A stretch of DNA of 64,000 nucleotides, taken from the NCBI GenBank assembly GCA_030141605.1, contig JAQGDQ010000114.1, positions 496,001 through 560,000 of the forward strand, read 5' to 3'. Of the stretch, positions 27,501 to 36,972 are shown piece by piece (the stretch's first letter is position 1; the number at the start of each line of letters is the position of its first letter). This DNA comes from Tubiluchus corallicola (taxonomy: Eukaryota; Priapulida; Priapulimorpha; Priapulimorphida; Tubiluchidae). The translations under genes and the position numbers were made by a program. The notes below the pieces were generated by a model. It was not told the DNA's origin. It did not search any database and was given only the letters and a program-made list of their open reading frames with translations.

Positions 27501-30417
27501 GCATCTGATTCGCTTTCTGTATCACTTGTGTCACTCCGCCAGGGTTGATGCTGCAATTCTGCAATTTTGCGCTCTATCTGAGCCTTCCTCTTTAGGTACT
27601 GCTCAGAAACTTTACCAGCAGTTGGCATCCCCATAAAACTGCCTTTTTCTGCTGCTAAACGCCTTTCTATCTGCTCTTTCTTTATGAGGTACTGTGACTG
27701 TCGTGATGCTGGATGCTCTGATGCAGGCGATAGTCGCTCTCGATTGAACAAAGGAAACTTATCCTCTGGGATTTGTACTTTTAATGGAAACCTTTCTTGT
27801 TCTGCTATTTTGCGCTGCACAATGCTTTCTATGATGCTTTTGGCACGTGCGAATTTATCTTCATGCCGAGGTAAGCTATCGGGAAACTTGGTTTCAAAAA
27901 AATGTCGCTTCTGTATAAGAGGTAGATTTACCCTTAATGGGGAGCCAGGACTGATTTGAATTGGACTAGGAGAAGAAATAGGAGAATTCAATGGACTAGT
28001 TTTACCACCAAAAAACAAAGGCGAGTTTCCCATACTGGGACTCAGTTTACCACTCAAAGGACTAGGTGAGTTTGACTGGCTAGTAGAGTGTCTACTCGGA
28101 AGGTTTATGGTAAACTTTAACTTTACTCCTGCTGAATCAGGACTAGATTGAGATGTAGTTGGTTGAGGTTCCTGCAAAACAGGTGAATGATCAGGGTTTA
28201 CCCGTGGCTTTATCACACTGTTCTGGAAATGAATTGGAATTATCCTCTCCGTGGAAGGTGACTTTACCTCGGGTACCGGAGACTGAGGAGAGCTTCGCTT
28301 GTCCAGAACCTGTATCTGCTTTTGCACACTAAACTTGCCCGGTAATTGAGAAGACGGCTGAGGTTGAGGAGGCAGCCGCAGAGGTGCCAATGACAGCTTA
28401 GGGCGTTGCACCATCATCTTATGTGCACTTCCATTTCCTAGGGGAACGCAGAATCCATAGTGGATTGCACCACACCTGGCACCTAATGTTCTTGTAACGT
28501 CAGGCGCACACTTGCCACAGCAGTGTATGGCGCGGCTCTGCTTTTGGTCCACCTTAACACTGTAGTATGGATGCAGACTGCTGTACACAAACTTGCAGGG
28601 ACTGTAATTGTTGCTGAACTTATCGGTCTGCTTTACTCTTCCAGTTGCCATCATGGACATGACATGCTTACAACCCACTCAGCTATGACTTATCAACCAA
28701 GTCAATTCTAGGAATCTTTAATCTCTAATGACATATGCCATCAAGGTCCCTACTCCCGTGAGATGTCCATATAACCCGTATAACTAATATAGGCACGAAT
28801 AATTTAATTGCCGATTAATAAACATTAAAATAAATATATGACCAGCGCGAGTACATAAAGTCTCTTCCTTCCAGGTTTCTGATGAAAGCTATTAAATGCG
28901 AGTCTTATAAAACAATATCACCAGAAAAGCCTTGAGCGTAAATTACGTATAAAGTTTAACGTCGATTGGTTATTTGGTGTCACCAATAACTATTCGGAGT
29001 ATGAAAACATAAGCAAATCGCACGAGCCGTTTGATTGACTAGCACAATACCGGCACTATAAACAGTTTACGCCAACTTAACGACAAGGATATACTAACAC
29101 TGCCAAAGCAAGTAAGACTCATAATGGCGTCTCAACGTTTGAAGATCCAGAGAGAACCGGCATTTCGGTAAGCCAGCGGCTTCAAGCAAAAAGTGATGAG
29201 GATGTCAGACTTGGAGGCGTGCCCCGCATGTCCCAAATAAGGCAAGCCAGCTTGGGCTCAGTGTACAGTTACAGAAGCGCCGAGTCTGTACGCTGGTTGG
29301 CTGGCAAACTTTTCTGTGTGTGACTGTGTGTGTGTGTGTGCATGTTTGCGTCTGAGAACAGCTGAGACCCGAGGAAACATCGGACTAGAAACCTAAGCCT
29401 GAACATACGGCTATACTTTGCAATCGATTAATTAACACACGCTAGTGCGAGGCAAGCTAGCCACAGACGCTTCAATAAACTTCCAAAACCCTTGACACAG
29501 ATATTAAGTTTTTATATATTTTAAACCTTTTCCGTATGACGTGCCATGAACTTTGATCTATGACACATCAATAAACGAGGGCTTAACTGCTTCGGAAGCC
29601 GGAACAGCCTTTATAACGTGAAAAGTTCGACTATTTTTCGCAACTATAAAACGTCGATTATTGCATAATAATTTGCAACTGCCGGGTAATTAATTATTAT
29701 AGCTACTATGGCTTGTAAAATGGATTTAGCGTTGCATCACCTCTCTCGAATAATCCACATGTTACATCGATTAGAAAAGAGAGGAAAACGGTGTCTAGAG
29801 TAAAATACTGGCAATCCAGCTCAGCTAATAACTGCTGTAAAAAATCTTGGATATTTTGTTCAGAAGCGCATATATTTAATCACGAGCAATAAGCAAATCA
29901 CAGGCGTTTATTGCGAAATTCGTGAACTATGGACCTAATTTAAACATTTTAGAAATGTGTATTCTTATTTAAGTTTTCTAACTGCGGCACCATTCTAGCT
30001 ACAAGCCTTATGACAACCAAATATTGTTAAGTTTACCGAGAGCTTGGTTTGACAGTAGTCGTACAGTACTCTAATTAGACTGCACGTGCTGCTTTTGAAC
30101 ATCAGTTACAGCGTGAAATTATTGCAAAAACAGTCAAAGTTGCGCTGGGAGGGAATCTATCTTGAAGACGAAAAGGCAGAAAAACAAAATAAGCACTGAA
30201 AACTAGTGCCATCAATTAAGAGGCAAGGTTTTACGAAAAGTTACCAGTAGACAGGACTTCTAACATTTTTTGTATTATAAAATTACATTGCATGCAACGT
30301 GTAAAAAAGCTAACAACCTAAAGTGCCCCGGTTAAACAGTTAATAGGCAATTAGACTTACAATGGGCGAAGACTCAGTTTTCTGACAAGTTCTATAATTG
30401 CTATACGCAATTTAGCG

Positions 30418-30490
<73 letters not shown>

Positions 30491-33400
30491 TTTGTTAGCA
30501 AGGTATAAAAAAAAGTTATATAATACGTGTTTACAACATGTCAAAATAAGGCAGTTTAATCATATTTCATATAAAACTACAGTCTATAGCAAATTTGAGA
30601 ATAAAAAATAGGCAGGACACTGTTGAATATTGCAATAGTCCACGAAGTAGGGCTCTAAGCTCAAGTGAACGAAGTGTTCATGTTAAACACCCATAAGAGA
30701 TTAAAGAAGGTGGCTGGCAAGTTCTGACAGCACCCTTGGCTGCATTAGAGACTCTTGGATCTGTAACGTGATCGCCAAATTTTGATAGAATATAAGATTG
30801 AGACATCTGTAAGATGTTTTGGATGATCTTGAGTTCTTTGAGTTGCCTTTTATACTACAGCTTTTGCGAAGTTACTAGTTGTTTTTGGAGATCTTAGCAA
30901 AAGATGTACTATTTTACTCAATATGTAAATTCATTCTAGCAGAAATCTAGCAGAAGTTTACTTTTGACCATGAGCATAAAATAGATTGCTATTCTTACAT
31001 GAACTTTCAACTTTGGTTAGACTTATTTCCCTTTTTCTAGTTGTGGAAAACCTATAATGTAAACTTTATTTAAGAGTGTCTTCCATTTGATTCTAGCATT
31101 AAATTGAGTTTATAGCAAGATATCTTTACGCAGTTGTGATACAAGTTTATGCAACTGTGATACTCTAGGACCTTACTGGATCACAAACTGACGCAAATAA
31201 AAAATTCGCTGTTTTCTCTAAATTAGCTTATCCCAAATATTAGTTATTTACATTCTTAATTTCAAGACTATCACAAATGATGCAAAACTCACAATTATTA
31301 CAGTTTGAAATAAATTTCAATTGAAAAGACATGTGAAAAAATTTGGAATGAACCAGAATTTGAAGCAGGGACAGGTTTAAATTCCTCAAAAGATCTTTAG
31401 ATATTTCGTTTTAGTTGTAGGTTCATTCTATCATAACCCCAAAGAGTTTCTTAAAAAAGAAAAAACGTTAGACAGGGCTATTTACTTATTTACATGTGCT
31501 CAAAACTCCAACAGTTCAGTCAAATGAGTCAACAGTTATCAATTAACAGCAAAAATATAATTAAAAATATTTAGTATTTAGTTAGCATCTTTTAAGTAAC
31601 ATTAGGAGTAATAGTATTAGCTATGGGTAGATACTTTTATTTCAGACTTTTGTCCATATAGCATAAAATACAATTACATGAAAAATTAAAAAAATTACAT
31701 GCTACTATTTACAAAAATGAATTACAAAATTAGATTAAAATTAATATTATGGTAGAAAGTACTTTAATACTCTTCCTTCGCCTTAAAAACAATAATCAAG
31801 ATAAAAACAATATTCAAGTGTATAATAACAAAAACTCATCTGATCCATTACAAGAAAGCTCTACTAAATTAAAAGAATAATTTTGTCTATAAAATCTCCT
31901 GTAATTCACGTGATAAATTTTAATTTGATAGAACAGATATTGATGTAAAAAATTCTTTAAAAACATGTCTGACTATGATATCAAAACAAATACCTGTATG
32001 TCCACTTTCTAACATTTCATTTCATTTTTTTAAATACTAGGTAAATTAAATACTAATGCGCAATTCACACTGAATCTGGTTATTACAATGCTTTAATTAA
32101 TATAATATAGATAATTCGCATCGTGCTGCACAAATCCTTTAGTGCAGCTCAAATATATGCTATGGAGGTAAGGTACACCTTTTGTATATCTTTAATATTT
32201 ATGTAATCATCAATGCTAATCCTAAAAAATTTCAAGATGCATTTCTTTTCTTCATGACTAAGCACACACGTTTACCCATTTTTGCTAGCAACAAAAGAAA
32301 AATTAATTTTTTTCTTTCTTTGGTTGTAGATCCTAATCGTAGTAATAATCTTAACTAAATAAAGTTTAACTTAATATTTAAAGACAATCACGTTTGCCTC
32401 TTCTTCCCCATAATTGAACATTATTTTATCAGAAACTAACACTTCTGTATCATAATTCAATCAACAATCATCTTAAATGCAAAATCTGATAATTTTTAGT
32501 TACTTGGTACATGCACATTAATTAATTATATTAATAACAATTCTAGAGGGTGGCTGACCTCGATAACTCATAGTTTTCTCGTCACCCTTTCACCACTAAT
32601 CAACAATTACTTTTGCATTTTGTAATATTACTGTATGTTGTACAGATTTATAAATCACTTAGTTATGTATTTTGCTATTTTAAAAATGGTGATAAACTAA
32701 TAAACTTACTTACTTACCATGCAAAAGAAATTGGTCATACTTTTGATTTTACTAATGCAAAAAAAACATTCTCTCCAAATAATATCACTGACCAACACAT
32801 TACTAATTTTTTGAATTTAGCTTTAATTACAAAATTTCTGATAGATGGACTCTCCACTTAGAAAATTTTTACTTTCTCACCATATCACTTTATCTGTCAA
32901 CTTAAATGACCCAGAGATGCCCTAGGACAACGCAAGCGAAAAAGCCTAACTTTGCAATTTACAGGTGAAGGTGAATGCACAGTTAAATTTGGTTTCATCA
33001 TGTACCATTAGTGTTTAAGTTAACTTAATCCAATGGCAGGCATTTGACTTACAAATTTAGTAGACATCTGGCAAAGGTAAATCAGCACCCATTTTTCTGG
33101 CTTGGCTGTTTTTGCAATCTGCTGGACGAACATTTTATTTATGAATTTGGTTTCACCTGGTATCACCAAGGAGCCCTTCAACAGTTCCCAAGATTCTTGC
33201 GGGACATCCGGAAATCAATTTCTGCCATGCCTACTTACTTCCTCTAAACCAAACAAATATTGTAAACTGATTTGTTCAGCTTGGGGTCTAGGCGAGAAGG
33301 AGGAGTTCACAAAATGCCCATAGTGCTGCCATCGTTTAGCAGCTAATGAATTAAATAGCTTTGGGATTTTAGAGGCATTTTTTGATTTTTATATACGTGC

Positions 33401-36400
33401 AATACGCATTTCTTTATCATTACACTAATGGAATACAAAATCCATATAACTATTTTAAACAAGCGCTTTGAAGTCCTTATAGTACACGTAGAACTGATTA
33501 CTAATATAGTAATGACTGGGAAGTAATACCAGGAAAATAATGTATTATTACCACAAGTATAATTTTTTGAGCAACTGACTCTTTGACCTGAAGTTAAGAG
33601 TTCTATCTGTCTTCTTGATGAAAATGGAATTATTCTCATGTGTGTAGGTTTTACGTACACCAAACTACCTGCTAAATAATAGGAAGTTTCCTAATTACCA
33701 ATACTAAGTCTTGTGAAATTATTTGCATGTATGCTTAGTTTGAATAGTGCAAATTAAAATGTTTCCTCGTGTCCAGATAAAGCAGTCCAGCTGTAGCAAT
33801 AAATTCTATCAGCAGTTGCTATAAGCCATATTTCTCAAAACTGTACATTATATTTTGACATTCTTTAAAGTTTTGTTTAAAGCCGTGCATGTGGCTGTGC
33901 CTGGCGATGTTTGAACAGGGAGAAGCAGCAAGCGAAATGCAAATCCTGGTCAGGTTCCTCCTGATGATATCTGGGTGTGGTTTACAGTGCAAATAGAGTG
34001 TGCAGTCTTAACAAGTCAGTGTTGCTTTGACTATTTCACAAAGTTAACAGAATGTCTCAAGTGCTCATGTGGGCCTTTGGTATATCTAGTTTTTGTAGGT
34101 TACTGAATTTTCCCCTTGAAACATCAGCTGGACACAATGGACAGATTACATGTCTTTACGATGTTGTTCACTATACTCAATATAAGGTATTGATGTGGAC
34201 TCAACTTCAAAGCAGGGTTACATGAAAAGTTTTAAATCTGATCTCTTTTTTGCCAAGCATACTGAACTGCTGAACTCCAAGATAATAGCACAAGAAAGAG
34301 CCCGCATAATTGTTTTTCATCATACTGGCCAGACTTTCACATAACATATTTATTAGATAGGTATAGAGTGACTGCAATTTGACCTTAGTGTGCACTCACA
34401 ACATATTGTTAAGCTTTGCGTTGGTGAATATCCTTTGAAAATCATTTTTATTGCACATTTGTTATCGTACTATTGTGCTGATATAGCAACAACCTTTCTA
34501 AGATGCCAAATGGCAATAATTAGGAAACCTACCTGAGCATTAGTCAATGGTCCAAATCTTTTCTCAACAGACGTTAGAGCTGGAAAGTGGCAGTTAAACC
34601 TGTCAATGCTTCTGGATTTAGAATCATCTGCACTTGTTCGAGGGCTTTCCACATTTCCATTGTCCCCTCCTGCAGAACCATGTTTAAGGCTGTCGCGTGG
34701 TGGCTTCCTAGGACTTGTTGGTCTTCTCGGACTACCGCTGTGTCCTGGTGGTGGCGAAAATGGAGGTGAACCAGGTCGGGTCCGTGGAGATGATGGTCTG
34801 CCATGTTTGCTAAAACGGCAATAAAAAAATTAGTTATGTACAGTTAGCCAAACTTTCTGAATCTAATTTGCAGCAAGTGCATAAGAAGCCCTTGTTATAA
34901 TGAACTAATTGGGGAAGGACAGTCTATTATCATTAAGGGACACACCCCACAATAATATGCTGCACGTTATTACAAAAAACACTAATAAATGGGCACATTT
35001 AGTTTAGTCATTCTAAACATTTGCTGATTAATGTAAACATTCAAGAAACCAATCAGTTTGCTCTTGAACTTATCTAACATAGCTGATAAACTTCTTTCTA
35101 TGTGTGTTTTTATCTAGTAGTTCTGAATGACTAATTAGTGTGTGCATTTGTCATTTTTCTACTATGAAAATGAATATTAAACTAGTGGAATAGCTATATT
35201 TGAACCTGCAGATGATATCAAATGATAAGCATAGTTCCTCTGCTGTTTGCCCCTATAAAGGAAATCCTTGTACAAATAGCTTTACAAGTTTCTGGTAATA
35301 CATTGTACTATAATGCAGTACAAAACACCACAAATACACTGCAAAACACACGAGAATGTGCAAATGTGAGACTGTCAATCTGACTTTATCCAAGTTTACT
35401 GGAAGGCTTGGAAATATGTGAGAATTTTATACTAATTTAAAAAGAATGAAGTAATTATAAACCTTCTTATAGATCACTTTACCATACATAGTGGCTGACT
35501 GACAAGCATAATTAATTTATGGCATGTAGACAGCGTGCTTTAAGTTGCACTTGGCAAATTTTCAGAAAGCTGGAACGCTGAAGGCATTTTTTCTGAAAGT
35601 GGCCAATTTAGGTTATCTTATCAACTTGACTGTGCTGAATCCGAAAAAAACTGTTGTCAGCTTGAGAAGTTAGCAGAAATGGTAAAAAACACACTCACAC
35701 AAAAAAACAAAATGGCCACAAAGTTTTTACGTTAACAATATAAATCAAAAGAAATTCCAAGAAAATTAGCATTAAGAGGCAATTATGATGCCTATTGCAG
35801 GGTAGTTGGAACTAAGAAATCTGTTTCTGTTACTTTCATCTCAAAAATGGTCACAAATAATGAAGTTATGCGAAAAATGCTATTATACAAACTGTTTCAT
35901 CTAGAGATTTATTATAAAAACAAAATGCAAATTATTTCTATAAATTCGATCTTGCTGAAAATAAAAATTGCTACTAGCCACCAAAAGGGATGCAAAGAGA
36001 CTGAAACAATCCAATAAGCAAAACAAAAAATCAGCAGAATGGCAAGAAATGCTAATGTTAATCTTTTGGCGATTACTTTTGATTTATGTTGTTTACACAA
36101 AAACTTGGTGGCCATTTTGTTTCTCTTTTTTGTAACTTTTCCAGTAACTTTTCAAGCCGGTAACAGCTTTTTTCGGATTCAGCATAGTCAAATTGATGAC
36201 TGCTGTTTTACTTACTTTTAGAAAAAACTGCCCCTGGAATTTTGAAGAAGCACTTTTCAGGATTTCCTTCTAGCCTAATTGTGCCCGATAAAGAAGCTCG
36301 TGCAGTGGTGTATCACAGACCCATTCAAACACATGTTATCATTATAGTCAAGTGTAACCAGAATTGATTGCAGAGCCAGAAATAGTTCGTTATATTCAAA

Positions 36401-36870
36401 TTATAACGATATCCACTTTAATAAAAGTTTGCTATAATTTATGTACCTATTTATTTTTTGCATAAGAAGATGAGAAGTCCATAACTAATATATTAAAAAA
36501 TTCATCATGCTGAACATAGTATTGACCAACCGGTACATTATTTAAAATTTTACTTCACTATGGCACATCATCATCATTACGTTTCATGCCACGAAAGCAG
36601 AGAGGCAGTAACCAACACTGTTTCAGTACTCTATTCCAGCTGTATACAGTGCAACCATTTCGTGCACAATCAATCATTGTTTACACTTTGCTAAACTGAA
36701 GTTTACCTTTGCGAACTAGATGATGCAGAACTCACGCTCCTATCATTAGAAGAGATATGTTGTAAGTTTGTCTTTAAAAACACTTGAGTGTTAGGCTCAC
36801 TAAGCCATTTCAAAAATAATTCATCGACTTTTAGTTTCAGCACTGGTTTGAGGCTCATCACTCACATCAC
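5423..36870 (-). CDS. PPP2R3A: protein phosphatase 2A regulatory subunit B'' (PPP2R3A-like), whole gene
   Basis: B'' (PR72/PR130/PR70) subunits bind the PP2A A/C core, direct substrate choice and confer calcium sensitivity through two EF hands. Short-form exons on the minus strand are 36858-36707, 34809-34533, 26275-26066, 18686-18580, 16695-16593, 14241-14167, 12521-12435, 11944-11788, 11192-11057, 10647-10503, 10001-9852, 6450-6350 and 5582-5423. They total 1860 nt, exactly 620 codons (619 residues plus stop), and all junctions are GT-AG with phases that close. The N-terminus [20 protein letters not shown] resembles that of vertebrate PPP2R3B. A proline/serine-rich segment spans residues 51-143 and the conserved core starts near residue 160. 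EF loop 1 is [12 protein letters not shown] (371-382) and EF loop 2 is [12 protein letters not shown] (444-455). The signature [12 protein letters not shown] and an acidic tail follow. An alternative long first exon at 28660-26930 predicts a 1,053-residue form. Family assignment is firm; paralogue naming (A versus B) is less so. Confidence 0.93.
6350..6450 (-). CDS. PPP2R3A: PPP2R3A-like exon 12
   Basis: Encodes [19 protein letters not shown] followed by [15 protein letters not shown], the conserved B'' block just after the second EF-hand lobe. Flanked by an acceptor (ctgtaacag) and an ideal GTAAGT donor. The exon ends in codon phase 2 and joins the next exon through a split valine codon. Confidence 0.93.
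7110..9730 (-). mobile_element. non-LTR retrotransposon remnant with endonuclease and reverse transcriptase
   Basis: Decayed LINE lying antisense to the window, inside intron 11 of the phosphatase gene and on the same strand as that gene. Reading down the minus strand: an APE-type endonuclease piece at about 9330-9060 ([16 protein letters not shown], later [11 protein letters not shown]); reverse transcriptase pieces at about 8120-7760 ([39 protein letters not shown]); then [13 protein letters not shown] near 7600; the catalytic box [11 protein letters not shown] with YADD at 7460-7449; and [13 protein letters not shown] near 7250. Stops and frameshifts separate the blocks, so it is dead. I cannot fix the clade by eye. 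Confidence 0.88.
9852..10001 (-). CDS. PPP2R3A: PPP2R3A-like exon 11
   Basis: In-phase 50-codon exon, residues 484-533: [19 protein letters not shown], then [20 protein letters not shown] and [10 protein letters not shown]. The segment [21 protein letters not shown] is a hallmark of B'' subunits. Donor is GTATGT, acceptor gtcttcag. Confidence 0.94.
10503..10647 (-). CDS. PPP2R3A: PPP2R3A-like exon 10 (EF hand 2)
   Basis: Residues 435-483: [20 protein letters not shown] then [20 protein letters not shown] and LPFEDCLCQ. The 12-residue loop [12 protein letters not shown] is a canonical calcium-binding EF hand with Asp at positions 1, 3 and 5 and Glu at position 12. Confidence 0.95.
11057..11192 (-). 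CDS. PPP2R3A: PPP2R3A-like exon 9
   Basis: Encodes [20 protein letters not shown] then [20 protein letters not shown] and RNPRR, residues 390-435, joining upstream through a split alanine codon. IFSGAVTRG and [11 protein letters not shown] are among the best conserved B'' motifs and leave no doubt about the family. Confidence 0.95.
11788..11944 (-). CDS. PPP2R3A: PPP2R3A-like exon 8 (EF hand 1)
   Basis: Residues 338-389: [20 protein letters not shown] then [20 protein letters not shown] and [12 protein letters not shown]. The loop [12 protein letters not shown] has Asp rather than Glu at position 12, as in relatives, so calcium affinity may be lower than in EF hand 2. The donor is GTACTA, weaker than the others. 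Confidence 0.95.
12435..12521 (-). CDS. PPP2R3A: PPP2R3A-like exon 7
   Basis: 29 codons, residues 309-337: [20 protein letters not shown] then [19 protein letters not shown] is conserved across B'' subunits. Clean GTAAGT donor and tgcttag acceptor. Confidence 0.94.
14167..14241 (-). CDS. PPP2R3A: PPP2R3A-like exon 6
   Basis: 25 codons, residues 284-308: [20 protein letters not shown] then RYVHT. DTHPGL and EFHSRY are family motifs in the N-terminal helical lobe of the B'' core. Phase 0 at both ends; acceptor ctgtttcag, donor GTGAGA. Confidence 0.94.
14976..16476. mobile_element. foldback-type element with tandem-repeat inverted arms
   Basis: Two arms of about 320 bp, at about 14,985-15,305 and 16,140-16,470, are built from imperfect repeats of a 17-19 bp unit of the form GGTACNAGGAAAATTT, and the right arm is the inverted version of the left. 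Between them is an 800-bp loop of GTT/GTC and ATC/TCA trinucleotide-rich DNA. The unit is bracketed by a perfect 10-bp direct repeat, TCAGCCCAGA, at 14966-14975 and 16477-16486, as expected of a target site duplication. Long arms made of short tandem repeats are the structure of Drosophila FB elements; Mutator-like elements also make 9-10 bp duplications. No transposase is visible. It sits in intron 5 of the phosphatase gene. Confidence 0.75.
16593..16695 (-). CDS. PPP2R3A: PPP2R3A-like exon 5
   Basis: Residues 249-283: [20 protein letters not shown] then [14 protein letters not shown], joined to exon 4 through a split lysine codon. Matches the B'' segment that carries HDDASKF in vertebrates. 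Donor GTAAGA, acceptor gttattacag. Confidence 0.94.
17653..17792. repeat. 70-bp tandem duplication
   Basis: Two adjacent 70-bp copies (17653-17722 and 17723-17792), beginning gatagttttgaatacatt, differ at a single base near the end (ccg versus ccc). The near identity means a very recent duplication. It lies in intron 4 of the phosphatase gene and has no coding sense. Confidence 0.9.
18580..18686 (-). CDS. PPP2R3A: PPP2R3A-like exon 4
   Basis: Residues 214-249: [20 protein letters not shown] then [24 protein letters not shown] and the FTAMWKK segment are conserved in B'' subunits. GTAAGC donor, attttttctag acceptor; starts in phase 0. Confidence 0.95.
20277..20575 (+). repeat. dispersed repeat, copy 1 of 2
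   Basis: About 300 bp related by eye to 60,537-60,848 in the same orientation. Both start with a ...GCTTGC-GAAGTAA-like segment followed by CTATAAAGC, share a block around ggcgttctaaattacat or its variant, and end with TTCTGGACTAGT. No TIR, tail or coding capacity is visible, so the class is unknown. Confidence 0.55.
20920..22255 (+). mobile_element. LINE 3' fragment
   Basis: A reverse-transcriptase-protein C-terminal motif, [20 protein letters not shown], is readable at about 20,970-21,040. The stretch then runs through AT-rich DNA to a typical non-LTR 3' end at about 22,190-22,255: a stem-like GGTC/GACC segment (gatgaccttttggtccctcc), AATAAA, and short TCTATG repeats. The 5' part is missing, as is normal for truncated LINE copies. 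Confidence 0.6.
23397..23483. repeat. AC dinucleotide microsatellite
   Basis: Interrupted AC/GC repeats pass into a pure AC tract of about 56 bp. The His/Thr-rich frame across it is an artefact of the repeat. Confidence 0.95.
24496..24540. repeat. GAT/GGT trinucleotide tract
   Basis: A run of GAT triplets with single GAC interruptions changes into GGT triplets. No gene context. Confidence 0.8.
25402..25611 (-). CDS. coding-like segment, possible alternative terminal exon
   Basis: A 70-codon minus frame (GCA TTG TCA ... TAG) translates to plausible protein: [40 protein letters not shown], then [20 protein letters not shown] and [10 protein letters not shown] stop in the same frame lies just upstream, with an AG acceptor (gaagatag) between that stop and the frame. 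It starts in phase 0, so it would join exon 3 of the phosphatase gene in frame and replace the whole B'' core. It could equally be a fragment of another gene or transposon. I recognise no domain. Confidence 0.25.
   Translation of the reverse strand, partial: ALSKLVSEWMAEQVRCLFWLFHQYWPFTTEKEDVFASKCGLDMPTAVLTHLRRLNNEIDSSLVMTIQVE
26066..26275 (-). CDS. PPP2R3A: PPP2R3A-like exon 3 (first shared exon)
   Basis: 70 codons, residues 144-213 of the short form. After a Lys/Ser-rich start comes [20 protein letters not shown] then [20 protein letters not shown] and [19 protein letters not shown] marks the start of the conserved B'' core. Phase 0 at its 5' end, which lets it accept either exon 2 or the long alternative first exon. 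Confidence 0.95.
26930..28660 (-). CDS. PPP2R3A: alternative long first exon (PR130-type N-terminus)
   Basis: A single 577-codon exon starting at ATG 28660-28658. In the same frame a TGA stop lies just above 28678 and no earlier ATG occurs, so this start is the best one. It ends ACA-CAG before a GTAACT donor, phase 0, in frame with exon 3. The N-terminus ([20 protein letters not shown], then [12 protein letters not shown]) matches the Cys/His pattern near the start of vertebrate PR130. The remainder is rich in Ser/Pro (about residues 90-290), then charged coiled-coil-prone segments with repeats such as [10 protein letters not shown] and IERKIAELQ, then Lys/Glu-rich sequence. Human PR130 likewise gains its extra length from one large 5' exon. 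Use as an alternative promoter product is inferred. Confidence 0.85.
28700..29400 (-). promoter_or_regulatory. candidate internal promoter for the long form
   Basis: Lies directly upstream of the long alternative first exon and is richer in GC and CpG than neighbouring DNA, especially about 29,100-29,350. No clear TATA box or splice donor for a non-coding first exon could be chosen. The call rests on position and base composition only. Confidence 0.3.
30417..30490. repeat. GA dinucleotide microsatellite
   Basis: A nearly pure GA tract of about 70 bp with one AAAG interruption. Confidence 0.95.
33020..33388 (-). pseudogene. unidentified coding relic with one in-frame stop
   Basis: One minus-strand frame runs 57 codons to a TGA (33215-33217) and then 64 more codons to TAA at 33020. 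Both parts read like protein: [20 protein letters not shown] and [19 protein letters not shown] before the stop, then [20 protein letters not shown] and [19 protein letters not shown] after it. The TGA could be a mutated Trp codon. The stretch is also richer in GC than its surroundings. No family recognised. A perfect donor-like GTAAGT is present at 33238-33233, so a spliced exon ending there is the other option. Confidence 0.35.
34533..34809 (-). CDS. PPP2R3A: PPP2R3A-like exon 2 (Pro/Ser-rich, short form)
   Basis: Residues 51-143: a basic Pro/Ser/Arg segment ([20 protein letters not shown], then [15 protein letters not shown]) with many SP and TSP sites, then [20 protein letters not shown] and NAQ. 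Joined to exon 1 through a split serine codon, and in phase 0 to exon 3. The SP/TP density suggests a disordered segment open to proline-directed kinases. Open frames on the opposite strand are shadows. Confidence 0.88.
35558..36262. mobile_element. long-TIR non-autonomous DNA element
   Basis: The outer segments, about 35,560-35,760 and 36,065-36,262, are imperfect inverted copies of one another. For example, aaacaaaatggccac near 35,702 is answered by its reverse complement near 36,112, and tgtgctgaatccgaaaaaa near 35,630 by its reverse complement near 36,172. A 300-bp spacer separates the arms. No transposase is present. It lies in intron 1, beside phosphatase exon 1. No target duplication could be picked by eye. 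Confidence 0.55.
36707..36870 (-). CDS. PPP2R3A: PPP2R3A-like exon 1 (start of short form)
   Basis: The coding part starts at ATG 36858-36856 with an in-frame TGA six bases upstream, so the start is unambiguous within this exon. It encodes [20 protein letters not shown] then [18 protein letters not shown] and a Ser-rich end. The [18 protein letters not shown] block is shared with vertebrate PPP2R3B (PR70). A strong acceptor (cttttcttctag) just above 36870 implies at least one non-coding 5' exon further upstream, which I could not find. Donor GTAAAC. Confidence 0.92.
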
Positions 36871-36925
36871 CTAGAAGAAAAGTTATAGATAGTTTAGTTA
36901 GCCAGAACTTCTACCCTAACATTGC

Positions 36926-36929
<4 letters not shown>

Positions 36930-36970
<41 letters not shown>
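36930..36970. repeat. AT dinucleotide microsatellite
   Basis: A pure TA tract of about 40 bp, 60 bp upstream of the exon 1 acceptor on the minus strand. Confidence 0.9.

Positions 36971-36972
<2 letters not shown>

Larger units (their letters stand above)
29401..34532 (-). other. intronic DNA upstream of the long first exon
   Basis: Part of intron 2 of the short form. It holds a GA microsatellite (30,417-30,490) and a coding-like relic (33,020-33,388). Otherwise it is AT-rich with no recognisable gene or repeat. Confidence 0.5.

Noticed and set aside
26915-28678. Start of the long exon at 28678
   Set aside because: The first codon there is GTG, immediately after an in-frame TGA; the first ATG is 28660.
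34574-34824. Four overlapping frames on both strands at phosphatase exon 2
   Set aside because: Only the minus frame that gives [20 protein letters not shown] splices in phase on both sides; the others are shadows of a GC-rich exon.
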